Below, piece by piece: positions 1-6,681 of a stretch of 6,681 bases of DNA. Both the position numbers and the translations under genes were made by a program. Within the stretch, counting starts at the first letter, position 1, and every line of letters begins with the position of its first letter. A model generated the notes under the pieces. The model was not told the origin of the DNA and ran no database searches. It saw only the letters and a program-made list of their open reading frames with translations. The stretch spans positions 1 to 6,681 of the forward strand of contig DASXTS010000469.1 of NCBI GenBank assembly GCA_036505275.1. Direction: 5' to 3'. The stretch is from DASXTS01 sp036505275. GTDB lineage: Bacteria > Actinomycetota > Actinomycetes > Mycobacteriales > Pseudonocardiaceae.

Positions 1-528
1 CAGGCGGGACCGCTCGGCTGGACCGGGCCGGCCGCGCTCGGTGTGGTCGCGGCCGATCCCGATACGCCGGTCGTCGCGCTCTCGGGTGACTACGACTTCC
101 AGTTCATGATCGAAGAGCTGGCCGTGGGAGCGCAGTTCAACCTGCCGTACGTGCACATCGTGGTGAACAACTCCTACCTCGGGCTGATCCGGCAGGCGCA
201 GCGCGGCTTCGACATGGACTACGCCGTGCAGCTGTCCTTCGACAACATCAATGCACCCGAACTCGCCGGCTATGGCGTCGACCATGTCAAGGTCGCCGAG
301 GGGCTGGGCTGCAAGGCGCTTCGGGTACACGAGCCCAACGAAATGGTGCCGGCCTTCGAGACCGCGCAGAAGCTCGTGGCCGAATACCGCGTGCCGGTCG
401 TCGTGGAGATCATTCTTGAGCGGGTGACGAACATCTCCATGGGCACCGAGATCGACAACATCACCGAGTTCGAGGATCTGGCCGAGCATCGGGAGCACGC
501 GCCGACCTCGGTGGCACTGCTGGACTGA
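1..528 (+). CDS. gcl: Glyoxylate carboligase (tartronate-semialdehyde synthase), C-terminal part
   Basis: This thiamine-diphosphate enzyme condenses two glyoxylates into tartronate semialdehyde and CO2, in the cytoplasmic glycerate pathway for glyoxylate, glycolate and allantoin breakdown. The frame is open from base 1, so the gene starts before the window. About 175 residues are visible, roughly the last third of a family that is usually near 590 residues. The visible part begins QAGPLGWTGPAALG. It carries the diphosphate-Mg binding signature, with GDYDFQF at visible residues 29-35 and the closing NN at 56-57. GDY instead of the commoner GDG is a Gcl family feature. The stretches YLGLIRQAQR, GYGVDHVKVAEGLGCKA and ERVTNISMG match my recollection of E. 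coli Gcl almost residue for residue, which separates it from acetolactate synthase and other relatives. It converges on the minus-strand operon. If that operon oxidises glycolate, Gcl would consume its product. Confidence 0.95.
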   Translation, partial: QAGPLGWTGPAALGVVAADPDTPVVALSGDYDFQFMIEELAVGAQFNLPYVHIVVNNSYLGLIRQAQRGFDMDYAVQLSFDNINAPELAGYGVDHVKVAEGLGCKALRVHEPNEMVPAFETAQKLVAEYRVPVVVEIILERVTNISMGTEIDNITEFEDLAEHREHAPTSVALLD

Positions 529-532
529 AATT

Positions 533-550
533 GCCGACCTCAGGGTCGGC
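533..550. terminator. Hairpin between convergent genes, possible bidirectional terminator
   Basis: A perfect 7-bp inverted repeat, GCCGACC and GGTCGGC, is separated by the 4-nt loop TCAG. It lies wholly within the 25-nt gap between the gcl stop (526-528) and the stop of the minus-strand USP-like gene (554-556). There is no T run after it on the plus strand. Reading the minus strand, it is followed by the weak AATTT. The position suits a shared terminator for both converging transcripts. The weak U tract keeps this an inference. Confidence 0.5.
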
Positions 551-553
551 GGG

Positions 554-997
554 TCAAGGCAGGTCGCCCACCGTCCACTCCGGCGCCGGCACGACGTGGT
601 AGACGGGCAAGCCGTACTTGGCGTTGACCGTGCGCGGCAGGTCCATCCGCAACCACCGCGAGTGCTCCTTCGGCAGGGTGGAGATGATGAAGCCGGCGTA
701 GCCCGGGTTGGCCTTCATCTCCTCGTCGACGGCGTCCACCGGCGACGGCGCACCGACCCGTGCATCGCTGAGCGGGATGCCCTTCTTGGCGAACATCGCC
801 AGCGCCCGGTCGGCGAGCTTGCGGGCCGCCACCTCCGCGTCGTGCTCGTCGCCCCGCCGGAGCAGGTGACGGACCGGGGTGGCGGGCACCAGCAGGACGA
901 ACTCGGCGTCCGGGTCTCTCCTGCGCACCGCCTTGACCTCTGCCAGCAGCTCGGGGTTGGTGACAGTCTGATGAGCCACCACCATGTAACGGGCCAT
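554..997 (-). CDS. Small universal-stress-protein-like protein, function unknown
   Basis: A predicted soluble protein of 147 residues, starting MARYMVVAHQ. The ATG at 997 is chosen because GGGAGGTG (1001-1008) precedes it at a good distance. The same frame runs open further upstream, but only antiparallel to or inside the glcF-like gene. The alternation of beta strands (YMVVAH, EFVLLVPA, GFIISTLP, LPVYHVV) and helices suggests a Rossmann-like alpha/beta fold of the UspA type. The classical ATP-binding signature of UspA, a G-x2-G-x9-G-(S/T) motif near the C terminus, is not visible, so it would be a non-nucleotide-binding or diverged member. The segment SRWLRMDLPRTVNAKYGLPV looks conserved by feel in actinobacterial small proteins annotated as universal stress proteins. 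It is the last gene of the operon, 38 nt after glcF. A link to oxidative metabolism or redox stress is only inferred from context. Confidence 0.75.
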   Translation of the reverse strand: MARYMVVAHQTVTNPELLAEVKAVRRRDPDAEFVLLVPATPVRHLLRRGDEHDAEVAARKLADRALAMFAKKGIPLSDARVGAPSPVDAVDEEMKANPGYAGFIISTLPKEHSRWLRMDLPRTVNAKYGLPVYHVVPAPEWTVGDLP

Positions 998-1000
998 GAC

Positions 1001-1008
1001 CACCTCCC
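1001..1008 (-). promoter_or_regulatory. Ribosome binding site deciding the USP-like start
   Basis: Read on the minus strand this is GGGAGGTG, 3 nt before the ATG at 997, with the GGAGG core 5-6 nt away. It marks MARYMVV as the true N terminus within a longer open frame. Confidence 0.75.
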
Positions 1009-1035
1009 ATAGAAGCCAGTTACGACTTGTCACAT

Positions 1036-2235
<1,200 letters not shown>

Positions 2236-2240
2236 GACGG

Positions 2241-2246
2241 CACCTC
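2241..2246 (-). promoter_or_regulatory. Ribosome binding site of the glcF-like gene
   Basis: GAGGTG on the minus strand, 5 nt before the ATG at 2235. It decides the start inside a reading frame that stays open much further upstream only as a shadow of the glcD-like gene. Confidence 0.7.
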
Positions 2247-2258
2247 GCTTCGCCCGCC

Positions 2259-3641
2259 TCAAGAACCGAGCTTGCCTGGATTGAGGATCCCAGCCGGGTC
2301 GAACGCGCCCTTGATGCGGCGCAGCAGGGCTACGTGATCCGCGCCGAGCCGAGCCTCGAGGAACCCGAGCTTGGCGGTGCCGACCCCATGCTCGCCGGTG
2401 ATCGTGCCGCCCATCTCGATCGCCGCGGCGAAGATGTCGGCGAACGCGTGGTGCGCCCGGTCGATGGCAGCAGCGTCGTGCTGGTCCACCACGCAGGTCG
2501 GGTGCAGGTTCCCGTCGCCGGCGTGCCCGAACGTGGCGATCGGCACGTCGTGCCGATCGGCGATCTCGTTGATCCGGTCGACCATCTGCGCCAGGCGCGG
2601 CCGGGGCACCGTGGCGTCCTCCAGGATCGTGAGCGTGCCCAACCGGGACAACGCCGGCAGCGTGGAGCGCCGGGCGGTGAGTAGCGCCTCGGACCGGGCC
2701 GCGTCCTCGGCCAGGATCACCTCGATCGCCCCGTTCGCCACACAGAGCTCGCCGATGCGGGCGAGGTTGCGGTCCACCGCGTCTGGTGCGCCGTCGTCGC
2801 CGAACAGCAGCATCGACCCGGCGTCGAGCCGAAGGCCCAGATTGGCGTACTGCTCGACGACGTCGATGCACTTGGCGTCGAGGAACTCCAGGGTCGCGGG
2901 CACGATGCCGTCGCTGATCACCGCGGCGACCGCGCGTCCGGCGTCGGCCAGGGAACGGAAGTAGGCGACTCCGGTGTTGGTGGCCGCCGGCATCGGCAGC
3001 AGGGCGACGGTGACCTCGGTGATGACCGCCAGGGTGCCCTCCGAGCCGGTGAGCAGCCGGGTCAGGTCGTAGCCGGCGACGTCCTTCCATAGCCGCCCGC
3101 CGGTCCGGATCACCTCGCCGGTGGGTAGGACCGCCTCCAGGCCCAGGACGTAGTTGCGAGTGACGCCGTACTTGAGGCCGCGTAGCCCACCGGCGCAGGT
3201 CGCGACGTTGCCGCCGATGGTTGACACGGTGCGGCTGCCCGGGTCGGGCGGGTACAGCAGCCCGAGCTTCGCGGCCTGTTCGGCGAGCACGGTCGTCGGA
3301 ACGCCCGGCTCCACCCGCGCGAGCAGCTCCTCGGGACTGATCTCCAGGATGCGGTTCAGCCGGGTGAGGACGAGCACGATTCCCCCGGCCAACGGCACGG
3401 TTGCGGCGCACAGATTGGAGCCGCCGCCGCGCGGCACCACCGGAACGCGCCGCTTCGTGGCCAGGCGCAGGATCGCAGCGATGTGCTGGGCGTTGGCCGG
3501 CCAGACGACGACGTCCGGTTCCGCGTGGAAGGCGGGCGTGGCGTCTCGCGCGTACGGCTCGACGTCGCCGCGCCGGTGGCGGACATGCTCAGCCCCGACG
3601 ATGCGGCGAAGTTCGGCGAGCACGGCCCGATCCAGAGTCAT
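2259..3641 (-). CDS. glcD: GlcD-like FAD-linked 2-hydroxy-acid oxidase subunit (glycolate or D-lactate)
   Basis: The catalytic flavoprotein of 460 residues, a normal length for the GlcD/D-lactate dehydrogenase group of the VAO/FAD-linked oxidase superfamily. The N-terminal FAD-binding domain (about residues 40-210) shows PRGGGSN at 70-76, PDPGS at 132-136, TIGGNVATCAGG at 141-152 and KDVAGYDLTRLLTGSEGT at 186-203. The C-terminal oxidase domain has GHAGDGNLHP at 372-381 and GEHGVG at 416-421, whose histidines are the usual metal and substrate ligands, and ends with ILNPGK. The ATG at 3641 has GGAG (3648-3651) overlapping the end of lutC, and only 3 nt separate it from the lutC stop, so translation is probably coupled. 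With the GlcF-like gene it would oxidise glycolate to glyoxylate or D-lactate to pyruvate. The FAD loop reads GGGSNLCAA rather than the GAGTGLSGG I expect for GlcD. Confidence 0.9.
   Translation of the reverse strand: MTLDRAVLAELRRIVGAEHVRHRRGDVEPYARDATPAFHAEPDVVVWPANAQHIAAILRLATKRRVPVVPRGGGSNLCAATVPLAGGIVLVLTRLNRILEISPEELLARVEPGVPTTVLAEQAAKLGLLYPPDPGSRTVSTIGGNVATCAGGLRGLKYGVTRNYVLGLEAVLPTGEVIRTGGRLWKDVAGYDLTRLLTGSEGTLAVITEVTVALLPMPAATNTGVAYFRSLADAGRAVAAVISDGIVPATLEFLDAKCIDVVEQYANLGLRLDAGSMLLFGDDGAPDAVDRNLARIGELCVANGAIEVILAEDAARSEALLTARRSTLPALSRLGTLTILEDATVPRPRLAQMVDRINEIADRHDVPIATFGHAGDGNLHPTCVVDQHDAAAIDRAHHAFADIFAAAIEMGGTITGEHGVGTAKLGFLEARLGADHVALLRRIKGAFDPAGILNPGKLGS
2537..2559. repeat. 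23-bp palindrome inside the glcD-like gene
   Basis: Ten-base arms CGATCGGCAC and GTGCCGATCG surround a 3-nt spacer GTC. The palindrome lies over codons about 361-368 of the glcD-like gene (ADRHDVPI). Coding constraint and high GC may explain it by chance. No function is claimed. Confidence 0.6.
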
Positions 3642-3644
3642 CGC

Positions 3645-4319
3645 CTACTCCGCACCGCGACCTGGCTCGATCACCAGCACGTGCAGGGTGCGTGGTCCGT
3701 GCACCCCCTCGACCCGGTCCAGTTCGATGTCGCTGGTCGCCGACGGTCCGCTGATCCAGGTCAGCGGCCTCTCCGGCCGCAGGCGTTGCACCGCGGCCGG
3801 TACATCGTCGACGACCTGGTCGCCCCAGACCAGGCAGACATGGACGTCCGGCACCAGGCTCAGCGCCCGCCGGCCCTGTCGCGACCCCCCGTCCAGCACG
3901 ATGGTGCCGGTCTCGGCGATGCCGACCGCCGCCCCGGTGAGCACGGCGTCCACCCGGTCGAGCTCGGCCGCCGTCAGCGGGGCGGAACCATCCGCACCGT
4001 GACCGGCGGCCCGGTCGCGGACCACCTCCGCATCATGCAGCGCCGAGGTCCACTCGTCCGGTGTGTCCGGCGGTACCACCAGCCTGCGCACCCCGTAGCG
4101 GGCGCAGGCCGCCGCCACCGCTTCGGCGAGCCCACCCGGCGTCACCCGTTGCACCTCGGCGCGGTAGTCGGCGACCCGCTCGACGAAGTGCTTCAGCAGG
4201 TCCTCGCGTGGCCGCGAGCGAGCGTAGTCGCGCGGCACAGCGATATCCGTCCGTGCCGGCCCGCTCGCAAGTGCACGGCGGATCCTGGCCAGGATCTCTT
4301 CCCGAGCCTCGTTCGTCAC
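3645..4319 (-). CDS. lutC: Lactate utilization protein C (LUD-domain protein)
   Basis: A 224-residue member of the LutC/LldG/YkgG family, a part of the LutABC complex that oxidises L-lactate to pyruvate in the cytoplasm or at the membrane face. The single LUD domain shows its typical core: LTGAAVGIAETGTIVLDGG at about residues 127-145 and GRRALSLVPDVHVCLV at 149-164, closing with GPSATSDIE at 191-199. There is no iron-sulfur cysteine motif, as expected for this subunit. The start is the GTG at 4319, whose GTGA overlaps the lutB TGA stop by 4 nt. GGAAGG lies about 9 nt upstream. The N-terminal segment NEAREEILARIRRALA fits the family's helical beginning. The stop TAG is 3 nt before the glcD-like ATG. 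The role of LutC within the complex is not mechanistically settled in the family. Confidence 0.92.
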   Translation of the reverse strand: MTNEAREEILARIRRALASGPARTDIAVPRDYARSRPREDLLKHFVERVADYRAEVQRVTPGGLAEAVAAACARYGVRRLVVPPDTPDEWTSALHDAEVVRDRAAGHGADGSAPLTAAELDRVDAVLTGAAVGIAETGTIVLDGGSRQGRRALSLVPDVHVCLVWGDQVVDDVPAAVQRLRPERPLTWISGPSATSDIELDRVEGVHGPRTLHVLVIEPGRGAE

Positions 4320-5755
4320 CGCGACCCGCCTTCCCGCCTGCGCCACCACGCCCGGAAGGACTCCGCCGGTGGTACCGGCAGGTCGCGGGCCTGCGTCCAG
4401 CCGGCGAGCGGGCCGGGCAGCCGGGATATCTGCCCTCGACGGCCGAGCAGCCGTCCAGCGATCGAGCCGAGCCGCTCGGCGAACCCGAGCCGGCCAGGCT
4501 TCGCCAGTACAAAGGCCGCGGCCTTCATGGCGACCAGTTCCGGGTCCGGCCGCCGTTTGTCGCGCTTGCCGTCGACCACGGTGCCGCGCAGGTGAACCAG
4601 CACTTCCGGGATGTCGATCCGGACTGGGCAGACCTCGAAGCAGCGGCCGCACAAGGTCGACGCGTACGGCAGCGTGCGGTCCCGTGCGCTTTTCGTGCCG
4701 TACAGCTGGGGGTTGAGGATCGCGCCGATCGGGCCGGGATAGACCGACCCGTAGGCGTGGCCACCGGTCCGCTCGTAGACCGGGCAGACGTTGAGGCAGG
4801 CCGAACAGCGGATGCACCGCAAGGCCTGGCGTCCGACCGTGTTGGCGAGGACATCGGTGCGTCCGTTGTCGACCAGCACGAGGTGAAACGTCTGCGGACC
4901 GTCGCCAGGGGTGACGCCCGTCCAGGTGGACGTGTACGGGTTCATCCGCTCGCCCGTTGAGGACCGGGGCAGCAGCTGCAGGAACACCTCCATGTCCTGC
5001 CAGGTCGGCACGACCTTCTCGATGCCGACGACGGAGATCAGCTGCTCCGGCAGGGTCAGGCACATCCGCCCGTTGCCCTCCGACTCGACAACGACGAGCG
5101 TGCCGGTTTCCGCCACGACGAAGTTGGCGCCGGAGATCGCCACCTTGGCGGTGAGGAACTTGCGACGCAGGTACTCCCTGGCGGCCGCCGCCAGCTCCCG
5201 CGGGTCGTCGCTGAGGGTGCGTGGGGCATCGGGGATGGTGCGCAGGAACAGCTCGCGGATCTCGGAGCGGTTGCGGTGGATGGCCGGCACCAGGATGTGT
5301 GACGGGCGGTCGTCGGCGAGCTGGACGATGAGTTCGGCCAGATCGGTCTCGTATACCGCGACGCCCGCTTCGGCGAGCGCCTCGTTCAGCTCGATCTCCA
5401 TGGTGGCCATCGACTTGACCTTGACCACCTCGTCGGCACCGGCGGCCCGCACCAGATCGGTGACGATGCGGTTCGCCTCGGCGGCGTCCCGTGCCCAGTG
5501 GACGTGACCACCCGCCGCGGTGACCCGCTCCTCGATCTGAATCAGATAGGTGTCCAGGTTGGCCAGCGCGGTGTCCTTCACGGCGGCGCCGGCCAGCCGA
5601 AGCTCCTCCCAGTCCGGCAACTCACCGACCACCGCGGCCCGCTTCGCGCGGATGGTGGCCGTCGCCCGGGCCAGGTTGTGCCGCAACTGGCTGTCCCCCA
5701 ACGCCTCGTGGGCGGCCTTCGGGAAGGCGAGGTCCAGCCAGACCTTGCTGGTCAT
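4316..5755 (-). CDS. lutB: Lactate utilization iron-sulfur protein B (LUD plus ferredoxin domains)
   Basis: A 479-residue LutB/LldF/YkgF protein, the central subunit of the LutABC L-lactate oxidising complex, and of usual length for the family. The N-terminal LUD domain covers about residues 65-300, with VKVKSMATMEIELNEAL at 111-127, AETGTLVVVESEGNGRM at 215-231 and VVGIEKVVPT at 242-251. The first 4Fe-4S motif, CIRCSACLNVCP, has Cys 314, 317, 320 and 324. A second motif, LCGRCFEVCPVRI, shows three closely spaced cysteines (369, 372, 376), as I remember for this family. The C terminus is basic, ending in WWRRREGGSR. The ATG at 5755 overlaps the lutA stop as ATGA. A 73-codon upstream extension of the same frame lies inside lutA and is not coding. 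Confidence 0.95.
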   Translation of the reverse strand: MTSKVWLDLAFPKAAHEALGDSQLRHNLARATATIRAKRAAVVGELPDWEELRLAGAAVKDTALANLDTYLIQIEERVTAAGGHVHWARDAAEANRIVTDLVRAAGADEVVKVKSMATMEIELNEALAEAGVAVYETDLAELIVQLADDRPSHILVPAIHRNRSEIRELFLRTIPDAPRTLSDDPRELAAAAREYLRRKFLTAKVAISGANFVVAETGTLVVVESEGNGRMCLTLPEQLISVVGIEKVVPTWQDMEVFLQLLPRSSTGERMNPYTSTWTGVTPGDGPQTFHLVLVDNGRTDVLANTVGRQALRCIRCSACLNVCPVYERTGGHAYGSVYPGPIGAILNPQLYGTKSARDRTLPYASTLCGRCFEVCPVRIDIPEVLVHLRGTVVDGKRDKRRPDPELVAMKAAAFVLAKPGRLGFAERLGSIAGRLLGRRGQISRLPGPLAGWTQARDLPVPPAESFRAWWRRREGGSR

Positions 5756-6489
5756 GCCACGTCCTCCGAGCTGGCGAGAATCTCCGCCAGGTGCAGCACC
5801 CGCATGCCGGAGCGCTCTCGCCCGAGGATTCCCCCGATGTGGGTGAGGCAGGAATTGTCCAGGGCACAGAGCACCTCGGCGCCGGTGTCGCGCGCATGTC
5901 GCGCCTTGTCCGCGCCGATGGCCACCGACACCTCCGCGTTCTTGAGCGCGAAGGTGCCGCCGAAGCCGCAGCACTCTTCCGCCTCGGGCAGGTCGATCAG
6001 TGTGAGCCCCTTGACCGCCCGCAGCAGCCGGTACGGCCGGTCCCCGACATGGAGTCCCCGCAACGAGTGGCAGGTGGGGTGGTAGGTCACCCGGTGCGGG
6101 AAGTACGCGCCGACGTCATCGACGCCCAGCACGTCGGTCAGGAACTCGGACAGCTCGTGCACCCGCGGCATGATCTCTGCGGCGCCACGGGCCAGCCCCC
6201 GGTCTCCGGCGCGCTCGGCGATCCGCGGATAGAACTCCCGCACTGTCCCGACGCAGGACGGCGATGGCGAGACGATCGCGTCGTAGGAGTCGAACACGCT
6301 CACCCACCGCCGGGCCAACGGTATGGCCTCGCGGTAGTAACCGGTGTTGACGTGCATCTGCCCACAACAGGTCTGGTCCAATGGGAACTGCACGTCGTGG
6401 CCGAGCCGCTCGAGCAGCCGGACAACCGCCTTCCCGGTCTCGGGATACAGCGCGTCGTTGAAGCACGTGACGAACAGCGCGACACGCAC
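5752..6489 (-). CDS. lutA: Lactate utilization protein A (CCG-domain Fe-S protein)
   Basis: A 245-residue LutA/LldE/YkgE protein, the CCG-domain component of the LutABC L-lactate oxidation complex. Two CCG half-domains are seen. The first has Cys9, CCG at 41-43 and Cys79 (SPSC). The second has HPTCHSLRG with Cys140, CCGFGG at 173-178 and Cys214 (DNSC). These cysteines are the known type of ligand for iron-sulfur clusters in heterodisulfide-reductase-like proteins. The start is a GTG at 6489, supported by GGGAGGT five nt upstream. The protein then begins MRVALFVTCFNDALYPETGK, the usual family N terminus. It starts 19 nt after the permease stop and overlaps lutB by 4 nt. No truncation or missing cysteine is apparent. 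Confidence 0.95.
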   Translation of the reverse strand: MRVALFVTCFNDALYPETGKAVVRLLERLGHDVQFPLDQTCCGQMHVNTGYYREAIPLARRWVSVFDSYDAIVSPSPSCVGTVREFYPRIAERAGDRGLARGAAEIMPRVHELSEFLTDVLGVDDVGAYFPHRVTYHPTCHSLRGLHVGDRPYRLLRAVKGLTLIDLPEAEECCGFGGTFALKNAEVSVAIGADKARHARDTGAEVLCALDNSCLTHIGGILGRERSGMRVLHLAEILASSEDVA

Positions 6490-6494
6490 GCCGG

Positions 6495-6501
6495 ACCTCC
6501 C
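6495..6501 (-). promoter_or_regulatory. Ribosome binding site deciding the lutA GTG start
   Basis: GGGAGGT on the minus strand with 5 nt (CCGGC) to the GTG at 6489. It lies in the 19-nt gap after the permease stop, which leaves no room for a separate full promoter there unless it lies inside lctP. Confidence 0.75.
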
Positions 6502-6508
6502 TTCGCGA

Positions 6509-6681
6509 CTATGGCAGCATCCATCCGAGCACGGCCGTGGACTGCAGGAACACGAGCACGCACATGAACAGGATCATGACAGCGCTCCACCTGATCACGT
6601 ACCGGAAGAGGTCACCCTCCCGGCCGAGGATGCCGACCGCGGTGGCCGCGATGGTGAGGTTCTGCGGGCTGATCATCTTGC
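6509..6681 (-). CDS. lctP: L-lactate/glycolate permease (LctP family), C-terminal end
   Basis: This is the C terminus of an integral membrane transporter of the lactate permease (LctP/LldP/GlcA) family, which takes up L-lactate, D-lactate and glycolate with protons. The gene enters from the right edge. 56 complete codons are visible, with first full codon at 6679-6677 and stop TAG at 6511-6509. The visible segment opens with KMISPQNLTIAATAVGILGR, the highly recognisable end-of-family motif, followed by EGDLFR. A last hydrophobic helix follows over visible residues about 33-55 (SAVMILFMCVLVF onward), ending GWMLP. The frame is too short for length-based gene calling but the match to the family pattern is clear. 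Being 19 nt before lutA, it is most likely the first or an early gene of the same operon and supplies its substrate. Confidence 0.9.
   Translation of the reverse strand, partial: KMISPQNLTIAATAVGILGREGDLFRYVIRWSAVMILFMCVLVFLQSTAVLGWMLP

Noticed and set aside
3483..4595. Plus-strand 370-codon frame opposite glcD, lutC and lutB
   Set aside because: It is antisense to three well-supported genes, Arg/His/Pro-rich and shows no recognisable domain. Such frames are expected at high GC.
4316..5974. LutB frame extended 73 codons upstream
   Set aside because: The extension lies within lutA, is low-complexity and has no family similarity. The ATG at 5755 overlapping the lutA stop is the natural start.
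5791..6567. Plus-strand 258-codon frame opposite lutA
   Set aside because: Antisense shadow of lutA and the permease end. No supporting motif.

Overview
The window looks like chromosomal DNA from a high-GC actinomycete-type bacterium. G/C is strongly preferred at third codon positions, several starts are GTG, Shine-Dalgarno sequences are GGGAGGT-like, genes are tightly packed, and the proteins look actinobacterial. The genus cannot be fixed from the sequence alone.

Layout. Positions 1-528 (+) hold the C-terminal third of glyoxylate carboligase (Gcl), which joins two glyoxylates into tartronate semialdehyde. A short convergent gap (529-553) carries a 7-bp hairpin. Everything else is on the minus strand and reads as one operon, from right to left: the end of an L-lactate/glycolate permease (lctP/lldP, 6681-6509), lutA (6489-5752), lutB (5755-4316), lutC (4319-3645), a GlcD-type FAD-linked oxidase (3641-2259), a GlcF-type iron-sulfur/CCG-domain subunit (2235-1036), and a small USP-like protein (997-554). 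The gene pairs lutA/lutB and lutB/lutC overlap by 4 nt. Gaps elsewhere are 3 to 38 nt, so co-transcription and translational coupling are likely. The operon promoter and any regulator lie outside the window, beyond lctP. No gene-free stretch exceeds 40 nt.

How it fits together. The permease would import lactate or glycolate. LutABC is the established iron-sulfur L-lactate oxidation complex, giving pyruvate. The GlcD/GlcF pair would oxidise a second 2-hydroxy acid, either glycolate to glyoxylate or D-lactate to pyruvate, passing electrons from FAD through Fe-S clusters to the respiratory chain. The neighbouring gcl gene makes glycolate attractive, because the glyoxylate formed would be Gcl's substrate. 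The permease-plus-LutABC setting argues equally for D-lactate, as a split form of the Dld-II oxidase.

All genes lying wholly within the window appear intact. I saw no mobile element, CRISPR array, tRNA or rRNA. The most notable points are the composite two-route 2-hydroxy-acid operon beside gcl, the absence of a GlcE gene within the visible cluster, an 11-bp perfect hairpin inside the non-conserved 3' tail of the glcF-like gene, and the uncharacterised USP-like last gene.
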